DNA of 64,000 bases from Nostoc sp. C052 (GTDB taxonomy: Bacteria > Cyanobacteriota > Cyanobacteriia > Cyanobacteriales > Nostocaceae), in contig NZ_CP040272.1 of the NCBI RefSeq assembly GCF_013393905.1, forward strand, positions 7,139,501 to 7,203,500, written 5' to 3'. Of the stretch, positions 54,701 through 63,180 are shown one piece after another. The position numbers and the translations under genes are program-made. The first letter of the stretch is position 1. The number at the start of each line of letters is the position of its first letter. The notes below the pieces were generated by a model. The model did not search any database, was not told where the DNA came from, and was given only the letters and a program-made list of their open reading frames with translations.

Positions 54701-56660
54701 GCATGGCTCCTGGCTCACCTTGGACATCATCTAGAATTGAGTTGCTCAAACCTGGTTCAAAGCGTAAACCGACTTGAGCCGCTTGCATTTCCATTGCTTT
54801 CCGCAATTCTGCTGCATCCATTGGCCCAATTAGTTTTTGCCTAGCTTCCATTAAATCTTTCAAATTGCGGTAGATGGCACACTCACCCCAAAAGTCTGCC
54901 CGCATGGTAATTACAACTTTTTGGTGGGGAATCAGGCTTAACAATTTTTCGATGAAAGTTACCCTCTCTGCTTCATCAGCACAGAGGGTAAATAGTTCTT
55001 CAAATTGGTCGATTACTAATATTGAAGACTGGGCTTGTAGCTGGGAAAGACTAATTTGCAGTTTTTCTATGGGGTGAGAGCTTGGTGTCATGTATGTAAA
55101 CTGCAAATCAGCTTGTTTTTCCTGTAGCATCGGTATCAATGCTGCTAAAACTAGCGATGATTTGCCACTACCAGAAGCGCCTAACACTGCTAAAAAGTTG
55201 TCTTCACTCAACTTTTGTTGCAGTTGGGTAATGAGTTGTTCTCGCCCAAAGAAAAATTCGCGGTTTTCCACGCGGAAAGGATACAAACCCCGGAAAGGAC
55301 AACGAGAATCATAGGTGGGTGGTTGCTGATCTAATGCCAAAGCATGGAAGTTTAGGTCTAGTATTTCCTCACAGAAGTTGTTAATCTCTTCTAAAGCCTG
55401 CGATCGCTCTTTGAGGGCTGGTTTGCTCAAAGCTGTAACATCCGCTCCTAGTGTGTTTCCTAGCTGCTGCGCTAGTTCTGTAAACCTTTTTTCTAAGATA
55501 GGCGATCGCTCTGGTAGCAATTTTACAAGCCGCTCTAAACCATATTGAATTTCAGCATTGGTTAAATCTCGGTCAAGCTGATCGCTAAATAAAGGTCTTC
55601 CCCCTAAACGGCTAAACAGCGCCGGAACAGCAATGTCACCGCGTTCTGCTAAAGAGGCTGTAGCTTCATGTAATGCTGAATCCACCTCTCCCGACTCTCT
55701 AAGTTGGAAATAAAATTTCTCTGTTAGCGCCTGAGCCGTTTTAATCGTAACTTTTTCGGTCATTGCCACGACCGCAGGCATACCCAAATCCCGCACCAAG
55801 CGCTGTCCTAATCCTCCTAATCCGGCTTCGGCTTCTGGGCTAGCGCTCTCACAAGTGCAGAGAAAAGTAAAATGGGGTAGTCCTCTAGCTCCACGTAATG
55901 GGCGCAATCTTTCCAGTAATCTTGTCGCTGTCACCACCTCGACTGTATTATCAGCTTTTGACCAGTAGAGGAGGGTTTCGCCATCATCTAGCACTCTACC
56001 GTGGCTGACAAAGTGCAACATTGTATACTGTTTTGTTCGGTCAGTTAGTTGAGTGCAAAGTTCATCTAGGGTCGGTAAACCAATTGCACCATCAACTGTT
56101 GCTAGCACATCAGTCGGAATATTGCCTAAGGCTGCTCGTACACTTTTGACCGTAGCTTCAACATCAAATGTGTCTAGTTTATACTTTTGGGAATCTGAAG
56201 GACTCGCCACTAATACCAACGCCCGCAAGTCCCGCCGCCCAATAGGGGGAAAAAGTCGGTCAGTAATGGCAGGAATGTAGAAGGAAAAAGGCACTCGTTG
56301 GTTGATGGCTAATATCTGCCAGTCGCCATCAATGGGAGCGCATAACCTTTCCCAGCGTAAGGTTCTGAGTTCTTTGTCTGGAGCTTCAATAAATAGCAAT
56401 ACTCGCAGTGTTTCTTCATTCTGACTCAGTGCCCTGACAAATCCATCACGCACTTCATCTTGTAACAGCGCTTTGCCCAATAATGTCCCGTAATCCTTTA
56501 CTTGTCCCAGAAGACTAGTTAAGCGCTGCAAATCTTCAGCAGTTAAACAGAGATTACCTTCCGATCGCAACGGTAGAAGGATACCTGGTTGGCTGTGTTC
56601 TACTACAACTGGCCAAGTATCTCCTGATTTGCGTTGGATGGTAATCTCAAAGGTGTTCAT
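51756..56660 (-). CDS. CHAT protease - STAND NTPase - WD40 protein, copy 2
   Basis: A 1634-residue paralogue of the downstream gene with the same order: lead region, CHAT (HFVSHGRVLDDGE; FLCTCESASPEAE), STAND NTPase (LGASGSGKSSLVLAALIP; SILVIDQFEELF), hydrophobic helix near 915-935 and fifteen WD40 repeats. Start chosen at 56660, where both paralogues begin MNTFEITIQRKS. The open frame upstream to 56768 is repeat sequence (GGAGCAGGGGAGCAGG). The middle of the NTPase gene is nearly identical to copy 1, unlike its flanks. Two adjacent WD40 units are almost identical in DNA. Confidence 0.92.
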   Translation of the reverse strand: MNTFEITIQRKSGDTWPVVVEHSQPGILLPLRSEGNLCLTAEDLQRLTSLLGQVKDYGTLLGKALLQDEVRDGFVRALSQNEETLRVLLFIEAPDKELRTLRWERLCAPIDGDWQILAINQRVPFSFYIPAITDRLFPPIGRRDLRALVLVASPSDSQKYKLDTFDVEATVKSVRAALGNIPTDVLATVDGAIGLPTLDELCTQLTDRTKQYTMLHFVSHGRVLDDGETLLYWSKADNTVEVVTATRLLERLRPLRGARGLPHFTFLCTCESASPEAEAGLGGLGQRLVRDLGMPAVVAMTEKVTIKTAQALTEKFYFQLRESGEVDSALHEATASLAERGDIAVPALFSRLGGRPLFSDQLDRDLTNAEIQYGLERLVKLLPERSPILEKRFTELAQQLGNTLGADVTALSKPALKERSQALEEINNFCEEILDLNFHALALDQQPPTYDSRCPFRGLYPFRVENREFFFGREQLITQLQQKLSEDNFLAVLGASGSGKSSLVLAALIPMLQEKQADLQFTYMTPSSHPIEKLQISLSQLQAQSSILVIDQFEELFTLCADEAERVTFIEKLLSLIPHQKVVITMRADFWGECAIYRNLKDLMEARQKLIGPMDAAELRKAMEMQAAQVGLRFEPGLSNSILDDVQGEPGAMPLLQHALLELWKRRHGRWLRAVEYEAIGGVNMAIAQTADDVYNSLSASEQDQVKNIFIRLTRLDENAFQGEKRRDTRRRVWLDELVPAGGDLADTKQLVQRLAGEGARLVVTSVDESTNRQEVEVAHEALIRYWPRLLKWLDDNRINLQLRETIRQAALDWEKQQKDENYLVHRGGRLENAQLLAKQSSFLNQVEAEYVDTCVKLRLRQEKEKEAHHRREIRTAWGIAGGAVVALIVSTGFWVQAEIQKQQAEIAQAKSLARYSLSLLNDNQDLDALIEVIKAANILKKQKLSDPLIIEALQKIVYGVRERNILIGHGGKVASVVFSPNNQILASASDDKTIKLWNVKTGEVLHTLTEHKAKVNSVVFSPDGQILASASDDKTVKLWNIKTGKVIHTFTEHKANVNSVVFSPKGENLATASDDKTIEVLNVKNYKKIHTFSGHEKAVTSVVFSQDGQNLATTSDDKTVKLWNVKTGGVIHTLKGEQYKFNSVVFSPDSKTVATASDDKSVKLWNVQTGKVTHIFKEHQEKVNMVVFSRDGQTLASASDDNTARLWDVKSRKEQTRFYRHQDNVNSVIFSNDGKLVASTSNDNTVKIWDLNGKEQLTFQGGEFKFNSAVFSHDSKILATASDDKTIRIWDLQGKKLKIIPEDNQVFTSIVFNPKNSKILASGSDDKTVKIWDIKDNKDDKHDKKPQIFRGHNKRIRSIVFSPDGKTLATASDDKTAKIWDLNGKVKRTFEGHKGSVTSIVFSPDGKTIATASDDKTAKLWNVEDGKERQISIKHNGKITSIVFSPDGKTIATASDDKTAKLWNVEDGKERQISIKHNGKITSIVFSPDGKTIATASDDKTAKLWDVKEGKDRQTFTGHHGVVIDLVFSPDGKTLATASYDHTVKLWNVEDGKELQTFSSHKSSLTSLAFSPDGKTLATASFDNTIILWHLDELTPVLLLNGACDWVRDYLKNSQEVKAEDKSLCNGIPRSHS
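52207..52458 (-). repeat. Two nearly identical 126-bp WD40 units
   Basis: Tandem units of 42 codons (KHNGKITSIVFSPDGKTIAT...) differ at only a few bases; CTTCCCGTTATGCTTAATAG recurs at 52218 and 52344. The neighbouring units are more divergent, so this is a recent duplication. Confidence 0.85.
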
Positions 56661-56782
56661 TTTGACTTGGGATTGGGGACTGGGGAAGAAGCAAGGGAGT
56701 AGGGGAGCAGGGGAGCAGGAGAGAAGTTGCAGAAAGTTTTTCCCCTCTGCCCCTCTGCCTCTTTTCAATGCCCCATTCCCAA

Positions 56783-58468
56783 TTAATTCAATTTCTTCAA
56801 GGTATCAACTAGATTCGATACAGCTAAAAGTGCCGCCTGAAGTTTCTCTGTGCGGTCAACTGAAGCTTGCTCAACTGTGTTAACAAACTTTTCTAGTGCT
56901 TGGGTCAAGTTTGCTTGAGCTTGCCCAATTACCGATGTATCAGATACTTGGGGTATTGCAGGTGCAGCGGGTAAATTCACGGCTGCGATAACGGTGCGAT
57001 CGCCTGCTGAATTGTCACTCACTACTAACCTAACTGCTGGATCGCCAATAATGGCATAACTACGGGCATCATTATTTGCCGTCCACATACCAGATAAATT
57101 CACCGGATCGGCGATCGCACCATATTTAATTTCTTCTAATTCTGTACTCAAATCAGAAGAGAGTTCAGCATAGCGCTCGTTGAAATATTCGACTGCTGAC
57201 CCCACCGGATGACCATCTAGCAGTCGCTTCAGGGTACTTTGGAACACTGCCAATTGCTTACCAGTGCGTCCCCAGACGAAAGAGCAACCCCAAGCTCGCT
57301 CTACGTGACCAATAACAGCCAAAGCGCCGCCGTTAGGATGACTTAGTAAACGCTGGGGTAGAGGTGCAACAAAAGCGTGGGGAGCGATCGCTAATCTATC
57401 CTTTGAGCCTTTCGCATGGGCAAATTCATCAAATCGGGGCGTACCAGCACCATAACAAGCAAAATGAAAGGCAATTAGCCCTAGTAAACGAGCATCATCG
57501 CCCACATCGTCCGCAGAGAAATAAAAATCTTTGGGAATTGCTTTATTACCCCACTTAGCTGTACCAGGCCAGTCTTGACAGAGTAACGCGCCCTGATGCC
57601 TTAGTTGTCGTTCGTCTCCATTGGGAAATCCCATTCCATGACTTGCAGTAAATAGCAAAGCAGGTGTTTCCTCACCTCCTAACAGTTTCCCTAACTGCGC
57701 CTTGGTGGCTTCCTTTGCTAGTAAGGTTTGTACTGTCCAATTATTGTCTTTCTGCTCATCAACCATCCAATTAGCTAGAGGCTGAATCAAGTTTTCAGCA
57801 CTGAGTTGAGTCGCTGCATCCCCCTCAGTACAAACACCAAAAAAGCTAGCGCGACGAGGCAAATTTAAATTACTAGTTTCAGCCTGTACAACACTACGAG
57901 CATACTGAGCATACTCTTGGGGGGTATCAAAGTAGATCCGACCCACAGCATATTGCACATCAAGTTGATACTGAAAGCGATAAGGAATAGTTTCTGGATC
58001 GCCAACAATCAACAGATAATAAGGCATTTTATCTGGATCGGCAGGGCCAGGGCCAACTCCATGACGTGACAAAAATTGATTCTTCGATTCCCCTGGACGA
58101 TAACCTTTAGGGCCGATATATTCTTGATAATAATTTTCGTGATTTTTAGAGGCTTGTTTTTGCCGATGTTCTAGCAGTTCCTTGAGCGCTTCTTTGATTG
58201 CGGGGTCTGCATTATAGGTGAAAATAACACCCCAACCTGTTTGTGCAAGGTCTTTAGGATCTACTCCTTCTATTGGTGCAAAGTCAGGTTCTAAACCTTT
58301 AACATGCAGATCCTTTTTCTTGAGTTCGCTGATTTCTATAGGATCAAACTCTTCACCCTGAGCAATTTTAGAAAGCTGTTCAGGTGTCAATGGAGGTAAC
58401 AAATAATCTCCCGATGCACCGTCAATTCCATTAAAATATAGCTCTTTGGTGATTTGTTCTATGCTCAT
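56783..58468 (-). CDS. Caspase-like (C25/gingipain-type) cysteine peptidase
   Basis: A 561-residue protein. A caspase-fold domain occupies about residues 145-440. Strand PYYLLIVGDPETIPYRFQY and AVGRIYFDTP resemble C25 peptidases. The likely dyad is His in LLFTASHGMGFPNGD (about 276) and Cys in IAFHFACYGAGTPRFDEF (about 336). VIGHVERAWGCSF and YAIIGDPAVRL close the fold. A C-terminal helical tail (about 520-560) may dimerise. There is no signal peptide, so it acts in the cytosol. It is first in the gene row and ends 122 bases before CHAT-STAND copy 2. Partnership is inferred from order. Confidence 0.85.
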   Translation of the reverse strand: MSIEQITKELYFNGIDGASGDYLLPPLTPEQLSKIAQGEEFDPIEISELKKKDLHVKGLEPDFAPIEGVDPKDLAQTGWGVIFTYNADPAIKEALKELLEHRQKQASKNHENYYQEYIGPKGYRPGESKNQFLSRHGVGPGPADPDKMPYYLLIVGDPETIPYRFQYQLDVQYAVGRIYFDTPQEYAQYARSVVQAETSNLNLPRRASFFGVCTEGDAATQLSAENLIQPLANWMVDEQKDNNWTVQTLLAKEATKAQLGKLLGGEETPALLFTASHGMGFPNGDERQLRHQGALLCQDWPGTAKWGNKAIPKDFYFSADDVGDDARLLGLIAFHFACYGAGTPRFDEFAHAKGSKDRLAIAPHAFVAPLPQRLLSHPNGGALAVIGHVERAWGCSFVWGRTGKQLAVFQSTLKRLLDGHPVGSAVEYFNERYAELSSDLSTELEEIKYGAIADPVNLSGMWTANNDARSYAIIGDPAVRLVVSDNSAGDRTVIAAVNLPAAPAIPQVSDTSVIGQAQANLTQALEKFVNTVEQASVDRTEKLQAALLAVSNLVDTLKKLN

Positions 58469-58486
58469 CTGACGTAATCCTTCTAT

Positions 58487-58588
58487 TTATAATTCACGGA
58501 TTAAATTAACTACCAATTGCGATCGCACAGCCTGAGCTACTTCAGGTTTATCAATGGTGTTGTTAGCGCCTACGAAAACATCTAGATG
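58487..58588 (-). pseudogene. 3' fragment of an unknown gene
   Basis: Thirty-three codons between two stops read HLDVFVGANNTIDKPEVAQ then AVRSQLVVNLIREL, a sensible protein end 18 bases before the caspase-like gene. No start is available. It is probably the tail of a former first gene of this operon. Confidence 0.5.
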
Positions 58589-59116
58589 CTAAGTTCAAAG
58601 AAAAACAGTGCAGTGATTCCACAAGAATGCTGGATGCTCTTGAATAAAAGCACGCCTACTTTTTCGCCTAAGTATTTTTAGGCAAATATTTCACTAACAA
58701 ATTCTTTTGGATACACTGTGATGCAGCAAACTTCTGGCGCGTTTCCGACTCTCTTTGTTTTTGTGTTGGTTTACACCTGCATTTTGGGATTGGCAGATGA
58801 CTCGTGATTCAAGTTATTGCTGAGAGTTTGGCGCATCTTTACACAGAAATATCATTAGGAGCTTGTGGACGCTCATCTGATTTCCTGGCTTGCAATCTCT
58901 TGACACGTAGTACAGCTAATATCATTAGTCACACAATAACTTTACAAATTCCAAATATCCTGAGTGAGAATACTGAGCTTGAGCGAAATTTTACTTAAAA
59001 CAGTAGATAAAAAAAATAATTATACGTCAGTACTGTGGGGCATAAGACAATACAGTTCAGATCAGCCCAAAATCCTCATATAGACACGCGATTTATCGCG
59101 TCTTCAAAGACTGACT

Positions 59117-59224
59117 GGTTCCCAGCCTCTAGGCTGGGAACCCATTCTGGGAGGCTCCGCCTCCAGTAGCTTGACAAGAGGCAGAGCCTCTTTTAAATAC
59201 ATTCCCAGCCTCCAGGCTGGGAAC
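59117..59224. repeat. Palindromic spacer repeat
   Basis: Two near-identical 22-26-bp palindromes (TTCCCAGCCT.TAGGCTGGGAA type, at 59117-59142 and 59202-59223) bracket inverted GGAGGCTCCGCCTCC and GAGGCAGAGCCTC hairpins. The 58469-59407 spacer has no supported gene apart from the fragment at 58487-58588. Confidence 0.7.
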
Positions 59225-59318
59225 AAGACGACACAAGCCTTTAGGCTTTTCTTAGTGCCATTCGATTAATTATCCTTAACTGAACAGTATTGGAGCATAA
59301 GAGAAAACACAGGTTCAA

Positions 59319-59347
59319 TAAAAAATCCCACGCTTCAAGGCGTGGGA
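59319..59347 (-). terminator. Intrinsic terminator of the ferrochelatase-like gene
   Basis: On the minus strand, CTCCCACGCCTTGAAGCGTGGGA is followed by TTTTTT. It lies about 60 bases after the stop at 59408. Confidence 0.85.
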
Positions 59348-59407
59348 GATTTCAAATAAATACACCAGAAATGTCAGATGGGCAAAGCCTTGACCATCCG
59401 ATAAAGC

Positions 59408-60523
59408 TTAATGATGGTGGTGATGATGATGATGCCCAGCTAATTGAGGATTAACTGCCAAAGGTTGCTCTGACAACAACTCTGCAATATGAGCATCAGC
59501 CCATTGCGCCACCATCGCCAAAAATTCTGGATGGTCGTTGACGCAAGCCATTTGCACGTAGTTTGTACCAGGATGCTGTTTTTCCAAAGCATGGATGATG
59601 TGATGCACATCCAATAGAGTTTCGTGGTTTTCTGTCGCAAAGCCAATTGGCATAAATATCACTACTTTCGCACCCAATTGAATCAGGTTATTTGCCGCTT
59701 GCTCTGCATTTGGCTGTGTCCAATCAATTAAAGGTGTGTCATGATTTAGCCAACCCACTGAGATTAAGGGATAACGGTTAATCAACTTATCCCGAACTAA
59801 ATCGTACATTGCTTCACTTTCGGCAATCCCAGAAGTAAAGCCTTTAGCTTTATGGGGACAGCCGTGATTCATTAGCACAATGCCGATTTGAGAAGGGAGA
59901 TAAGCGCCTGCTAATTCAGCAATTTTCTCCTCAACCAGATGAGCCATCAAATCGATGTAAGCTGGTTCGTTGAAGAAAGAAGGAATGTAGCGCTGTGCTT
60001 TAACCCAGTGTTCATCACCATCAGTCAACTCAACGAGAGCATTGTTAACTTGCTCGATCGCAATCCCACTAGTAAAGATAGAATCAACAACTAGCAGTGG
60101 GTAAATTAGCAGCTTGTCGAAGCCTTGGTTTTTGATTTCTGCCAGGACTTGATTGGGTAGGAAAGGGGCACAGAAGTTAAAAGCTTTGAAAACTTGAACC
60201 TTATCACCCCATTTTTCTTGTAAATTCTTTTCAATGCCAGCTCGCTGCTGTTCAAAGATGGCGTTGTGTGGGGAGATAAAATCGTGGTGTGTATGTCCCC
60301 ACTCATGGCGGTCAAATAGCGCCAAAAGCTTTGCTAGGGGGGGATAAATCCAGGTTGGTACTGGTGCAAATTTTGCTGTCAGTAGATTTAAAGCCTGTTC
60401 GTTATAGTTGGCGAAATCTTCGTAGCTTTCGACTTCGCCGTAGCCCATGAGCAATACGGCTACACGGTCTTTACCTGATAGATGCTCGTGAGTGTGTTGT
60501 ACTTTTTCCGGCGTGGCAACCAC
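59408..60523 (-). CDS. Ferrochelatase-like protein with natural C-terminal octahistidine
   Basis: A 371-residue chelatase-fold protein. VAVLLMGYGEVESYEDF replaces the usual LLNLGGP. VLMNHGCPHKAKGFTSG corresponds to the active-site His strand, and VVIFMPIGFATENHETLLDVHHI resembles the conserved EHIETL metal-site segment. It lacks the C-terminal light-harvesting-like CAB helix of canonical cyanobacterial HemH. It ends AGHHHHHHHH, and other His clusters occur at the start (HTHEH) and in HEWGHTHHDF. Metal storage or delivery by the tail is inferred. Whether the metal is iron, cobalt or nickel is open. Confidence 0.8.
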   Translation of the reverse strand: MVATPEKVQHTHEHLSGKDRVAVLLMGYGEVESYEDFANYNEQALNLLTAKFAPVPTWIYPPLAKLLALFDRHEWGHTHHDFISPHNAIFEQQRAGIEKNLQEKWGDKVQVFKAFNFCAPFLPNQVLAEIKNQGFDKLLIYPLLVVDSIFTSGIAIEQVNNALVELTDGDEHWVKAQRYIPSFFNEPAYIDLMAHLVEEKIAELAGAYLPSQIGIVLMNHGCPHKAKGFTSGIAESEAMYDLVRDKLINRYPLISVGWLNHDTPLIDWTQPNAEQAANNLIQLGAKVVIFMPIGFATENHETLLDVHHIIHALEKQHPGTNYVQMACVNDHPEFLAMVAQWADAHIAELLSEQPLAVNPQLAGHHHHHHHH

Positions 60524-61061
60524 AATGAGTTCCTCAATATAACCAGAGTGCAGAGAGATTTAGAGCTAGGGAATAGTTTAGACATTTTCCCTACTAGTAA
60601 CTTGATTATCCCATCCGGGGGGATAGGATAGGTGTCAAAATCCTAATAATACATCAAAAGACATACAAAACTTACGCACAAATAACGAAAAATCTAACCA
60701 CAGAGACACAGAGAAGCCAGTGCGTTGGGCAGGTTCCCCAACTTGTAGCAACTCGCGTGACACGGAGGAGTAAGAGTTTGAGAGATATTTTGCGTAAGTC
60801 CTGACGTACAAAACTTCAGTGGGGTATTGGGTAGGTATGCAAAATTGAACCAATCCGCCATCTACGATATCGCTGGAATAGCCAAAGCGGTTAAAATACC
60901 GAAAAGCTGGGTTATTCAGTGAAATTAATTTGGTGCAGCTTCTTGCCAAATGCGTCTATCAAGATTTAAGTCTTCAACAATTCCCAACATCAAGATATTG
61001 CTTGATTTTTGAAGAAACTCTGTATATCTCAAGAGTCAAAAAATCAAAGGTAGTGTTACGG
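60524..61061. other. Spacer with dispersed repeats
   Basis: Near 60700-60790 lies a repeat built from ACCACAGAGACACAGAG, GAAGCCAGTGCGTTGG, CAACTCGCGTGACACGGAGG and TTTTGCGTAAGTCC. A minus-strand open frame (60635-60949) runs through it and is judged repeat-derived. The promoter of the chelatase-like gene should lie near 60540-60620. Confidence 0.5.
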
Positions 61062-61655
61062 ATGAGTATAATTATTTGCCCTGGAATTCATGAGCCAGAG
61101 TTAACTGAAAGCTTTAGAGTCGGATTGTTAGATTTAGTTTCTCAGAGCGCGATACCTGCGGTGAGCTACGCTAACGCACCCAATTACGCAAATATACTGA
61201 TTTATCCTGGTAAAGATGTTTCGGTTTTATCAGCATTGCACATTTTGCAGTTTTTGCGCGATCGCTTGACTGGCTCATTAAAATCACCAATCATATTCAT
61301 TAGCTTTAGTGCTGGCGTCGTTGGGGCAATAGGGGCAGCGCATTTATGGCAACTCTTAGGTGGCCGTGTCAAAGCGTTTATTGCTATAGATGGATGGGGA
61401 GTACCACTACAGGGGAATTTCCCTATTCATCGGATGAGTCATGATTATTTCACTCATTGGAGTTCCTCTTTGCTAGGTAGTGGGCAAAATAACTTTTATG
61501 CAGATCCCGCAGTCGATCATTTATCGATTTGGAAATCTCCCCAAACTGTACAAGGCTGTTGGGTAGATTCTTCCGTTGAGATTATTCCACCCAAAGGTCG
61601 TCTGACAGCAGCGGAATTTTTGCTTATGCTGTTAAAGCGCTATGAAGTAAATTAA
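61062..61655 (+). CDS. Alpha/beta-hydrolase-like hypothetical protein
   Basis: A 197-residue cyanobacterial protein beginning MSIIICPGIHEPELTESF. FISFSAGVVGAIGAAHLW resembles a nucleophile elbow (S-x-S-A-G) followed by a helix. FIAIDGWGVPLQGNFP and DHLSIWKSP could hold acid and His positions, but a full triad is not proven. I chose ATG 61062; the open frame upstream lacks homology character. Bases 61148-61178 are a dispersed repeat read in frame (AIPAVSYANAP). Function unknown. Confidence 0.75.
   Translation: MSIIICPGIHEPELTESFRVGLLDLVSQSAIPAVSYANAPNYANILIYPGKDVSVLSALHILQFLRDRLTGSLKSPIIFISFSAGVVGAIGAAHLWQLLGGRVKAFIAIDGWGVPLQGNFPIHRMSHDYFTHWSSSLLGSGQNNFYADPAVDHLSIWKSPQTVQGCWVDSSVEIIPPKGRLTAAEFLLMLLKRYEVN
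61148..61178. repeat. Small dispersed repeat read in frame
   Basis: GCGATACCTGCGGTGAGC followed by TACGCTAACGCA matches the spacer repeat family (compare GGGCTACGCCTACGCA near 38810). It codes for about eleven residues of the hydrolase-like protein. Confidence 0.65.
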
Positions 61656-61683
61656 TCCGGACAATGGAGTAATTAAACAGGAG

Positions 61684-61718
61684 TTAGTCATTAGTCATTA
61701 GTCATTGCTCATTAGTCA
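61684..61718. repeat. Heptamer tandem repeat (TTAGTCA)
   Basis: Five contiguous heptamers, four exact TTAGTCA and one TTGCTCA, just before the MFS gene. Confidence 0.9.
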
Positions 61719-61759
61719 TTAGTTCCCCGACTCCCCATCTACCCAAAGAAAGTATCTAA

Positions 61760-63037
61760 ATGTTTCCAACTGAACCGGCTGCTGTTAATAACGGGTTTGG
61801 CGCACTGCTAAAAAACCGTGGTTTTATGTTCCTGTGGATTGGACAACTGGTGTCTCAGTTAGCAGATAAGGTCTTCTTTTTGATGCTGGTTGATCTGGTA
61901 GTAGACAAAAATAGTAGCTACTTTCCTCCTGCGGGAGTAGCAAAAGAATCGATGTACCCTATTTTGATGGTGGCGTTTACCATACCAGCAATTTTATTTG
62001 GTTCAGCTGGGGGTGTATTTGTTGATCGCCTACCGAAAAAGCTGATTATGATCGGCTCTGATATTTTACGCGGGCTATTTGTCATTGGACTTGCCTTTTT
62101 ACCAAGGGATTTTCATATACTTCTGCTCATCACTTTTGGGGTTTCCACCGTTACCCAATTTTTTGCCCCAGCTGAACAAGCGGCGATTCCTTTACTGGTG
62201 AAGCGAGAGGGTCTAATTGCAGCTAATGCGCTGTTTACTAGCACAATGATGGGTGCTTTGATTGTCGGTTTTTTGTTAGGAGATCCACTGCTGAGTTTGG
62301 CTGAAACTGGGATAGCTAAAAACTATGGGCCAGAATTAGTGGTGGCGCTACTATACTTGTTGTCGGCTGTAGTTATGCTGCCGATTCACTTTCGAGAAAA
62401 AAAATCATCGAGCGAAATTCTAGGCGATCGCATCGACCTTTGGGCAGACTTTAAAGAAGGCTTACGCTACCTCAAGAAAAACCGTTTGGTGTTAAATGCA
62501 ATGCTGCAAACTACAGTTTTATACTGCGTCTTTGCCGCCTTGATGGTACTTGCCCTTCCCTTAGCAGAAAAGTTTGGTTTACAAGGAAAACAATCTGGAC
62601 GCTTTATCGCCGCAGTGGGAATTGGTATGGTTATAGGTGCTGGCATTTTGGGTCATTGGGGCGAAAAAACGCATCACAAACCTTTACCTTTAATCGGCTT
62701 TTTGGGTATGGCACTCATTTTGGGCGTGGTTTCCTTCACCAACAGTCAAGTATTAGCACTCGGATTTTGTATTTTACTGGGTGTGAGTGGTTCTCTAATT
62801 GGTGTACCAATGCAAACTCTCATTCAGCAGCAGACTCCACCAATTATGCATGGTAAGGTTTTTGGCTTTCAAAATCATGCCGTTAATATAGCTCTTTCCG
62901 CACCACTGGCAATTACAGGCTGGTTAAATCAAGAGTTTGGTTTGCGAATTGTCCTGATCGGCATGAGTCTTGTGGTTGCATTTGTTGGTATTTGGGCTTG
63001 GAAAAATACCCGCAATGTCTTGCAAGACGTAATTTAA
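61760..63037 (+). CDS. Major facilitator superfamily transporter
   Basis: A 425-residue inner-membrane protein with about eleven to twelve hydrophobic helices. The MFS loop 2-3 motif is GSAGGVFVDRLPKKLIMIGSD. APAEQAAIPLLV and a long central loop near 205-235 separate the two halves. It resembles the MFS_3/LplT-like exporter group. The substrate (drug, lysolipid, siderophore) cannot be read. It lies upstream of ilvB on the same strand with a 143-base gap. Confidence 0.9.
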   Translation: MFPTEPAAVNNGFGALLKNRGFMFLWIGQLVSQLADKVFFLMLVDLVVDKNSSYFPPAGVAKESMYPILMVAFTIPAILFGSAGGVFVDRLPKKLIMIGSDILRGLFVIGLAFLPRDFHILLLITFGVSTVTQFFAPAEQAAIPLLVKREGLIAANALFTSTMMGALIVGFLLGDPLLSLAETGIAKNYGPELVVALLYLLSAVVMLPIHFREKKSSSEILGDRIDLWADFKEGLRYLKKNRLVLNAMLQTTVLYCVFAALMVLALPLAEKFGLQGKQSGRFIAAVGIGMVIGAGILGHWGEKTHHKPLPLIGFLGMALILGVVSFTNSQVLALGFCILLGVSGSLIGVPMQTLIQQQTPPIMHGKVFGFQNHAVNIALSAPLAITGWLNQEFGLRIVLIGMSLVVAFVGIWAWKNTRNVLQDVI

Positions 63038-63180
63038 TTAATGTAGGCTAATAATCTAGCTTTAATATTTAGATATTAGATATATATGAAATTATCGGAA
63101 TTTAATTGAAGTTTTCCATTAAAATGAAATCTTAACTACAGAATTCAGCATTAACTTTAGCTATAGTCTGAGGTTTGACC

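Noticed and set aside
58804..58998. 64-codon plus-strand ORF upstream of the caspase-like gene
   Set aside because: No ribosome-binding site and no recognisable motif; in an AT-rich spacer.
59319..59347. CCCACGC...GCGTGGG hairpin as an IS200/IS605 end
   Set aside because: No transposase or second end nearby; the T-run on the minus strand after the chelatase-like gene explains it as a terminator.
60635..60949. 104-codon minus-strand ORF starting MARSCTKLISLNNPAF
   Set aside because: Much of it is a translated dispersed repeat (CACAGAGACACAGAG, GCGTGACACGGAGG), it has no ribosome-binding site, and it lies in a spacer.
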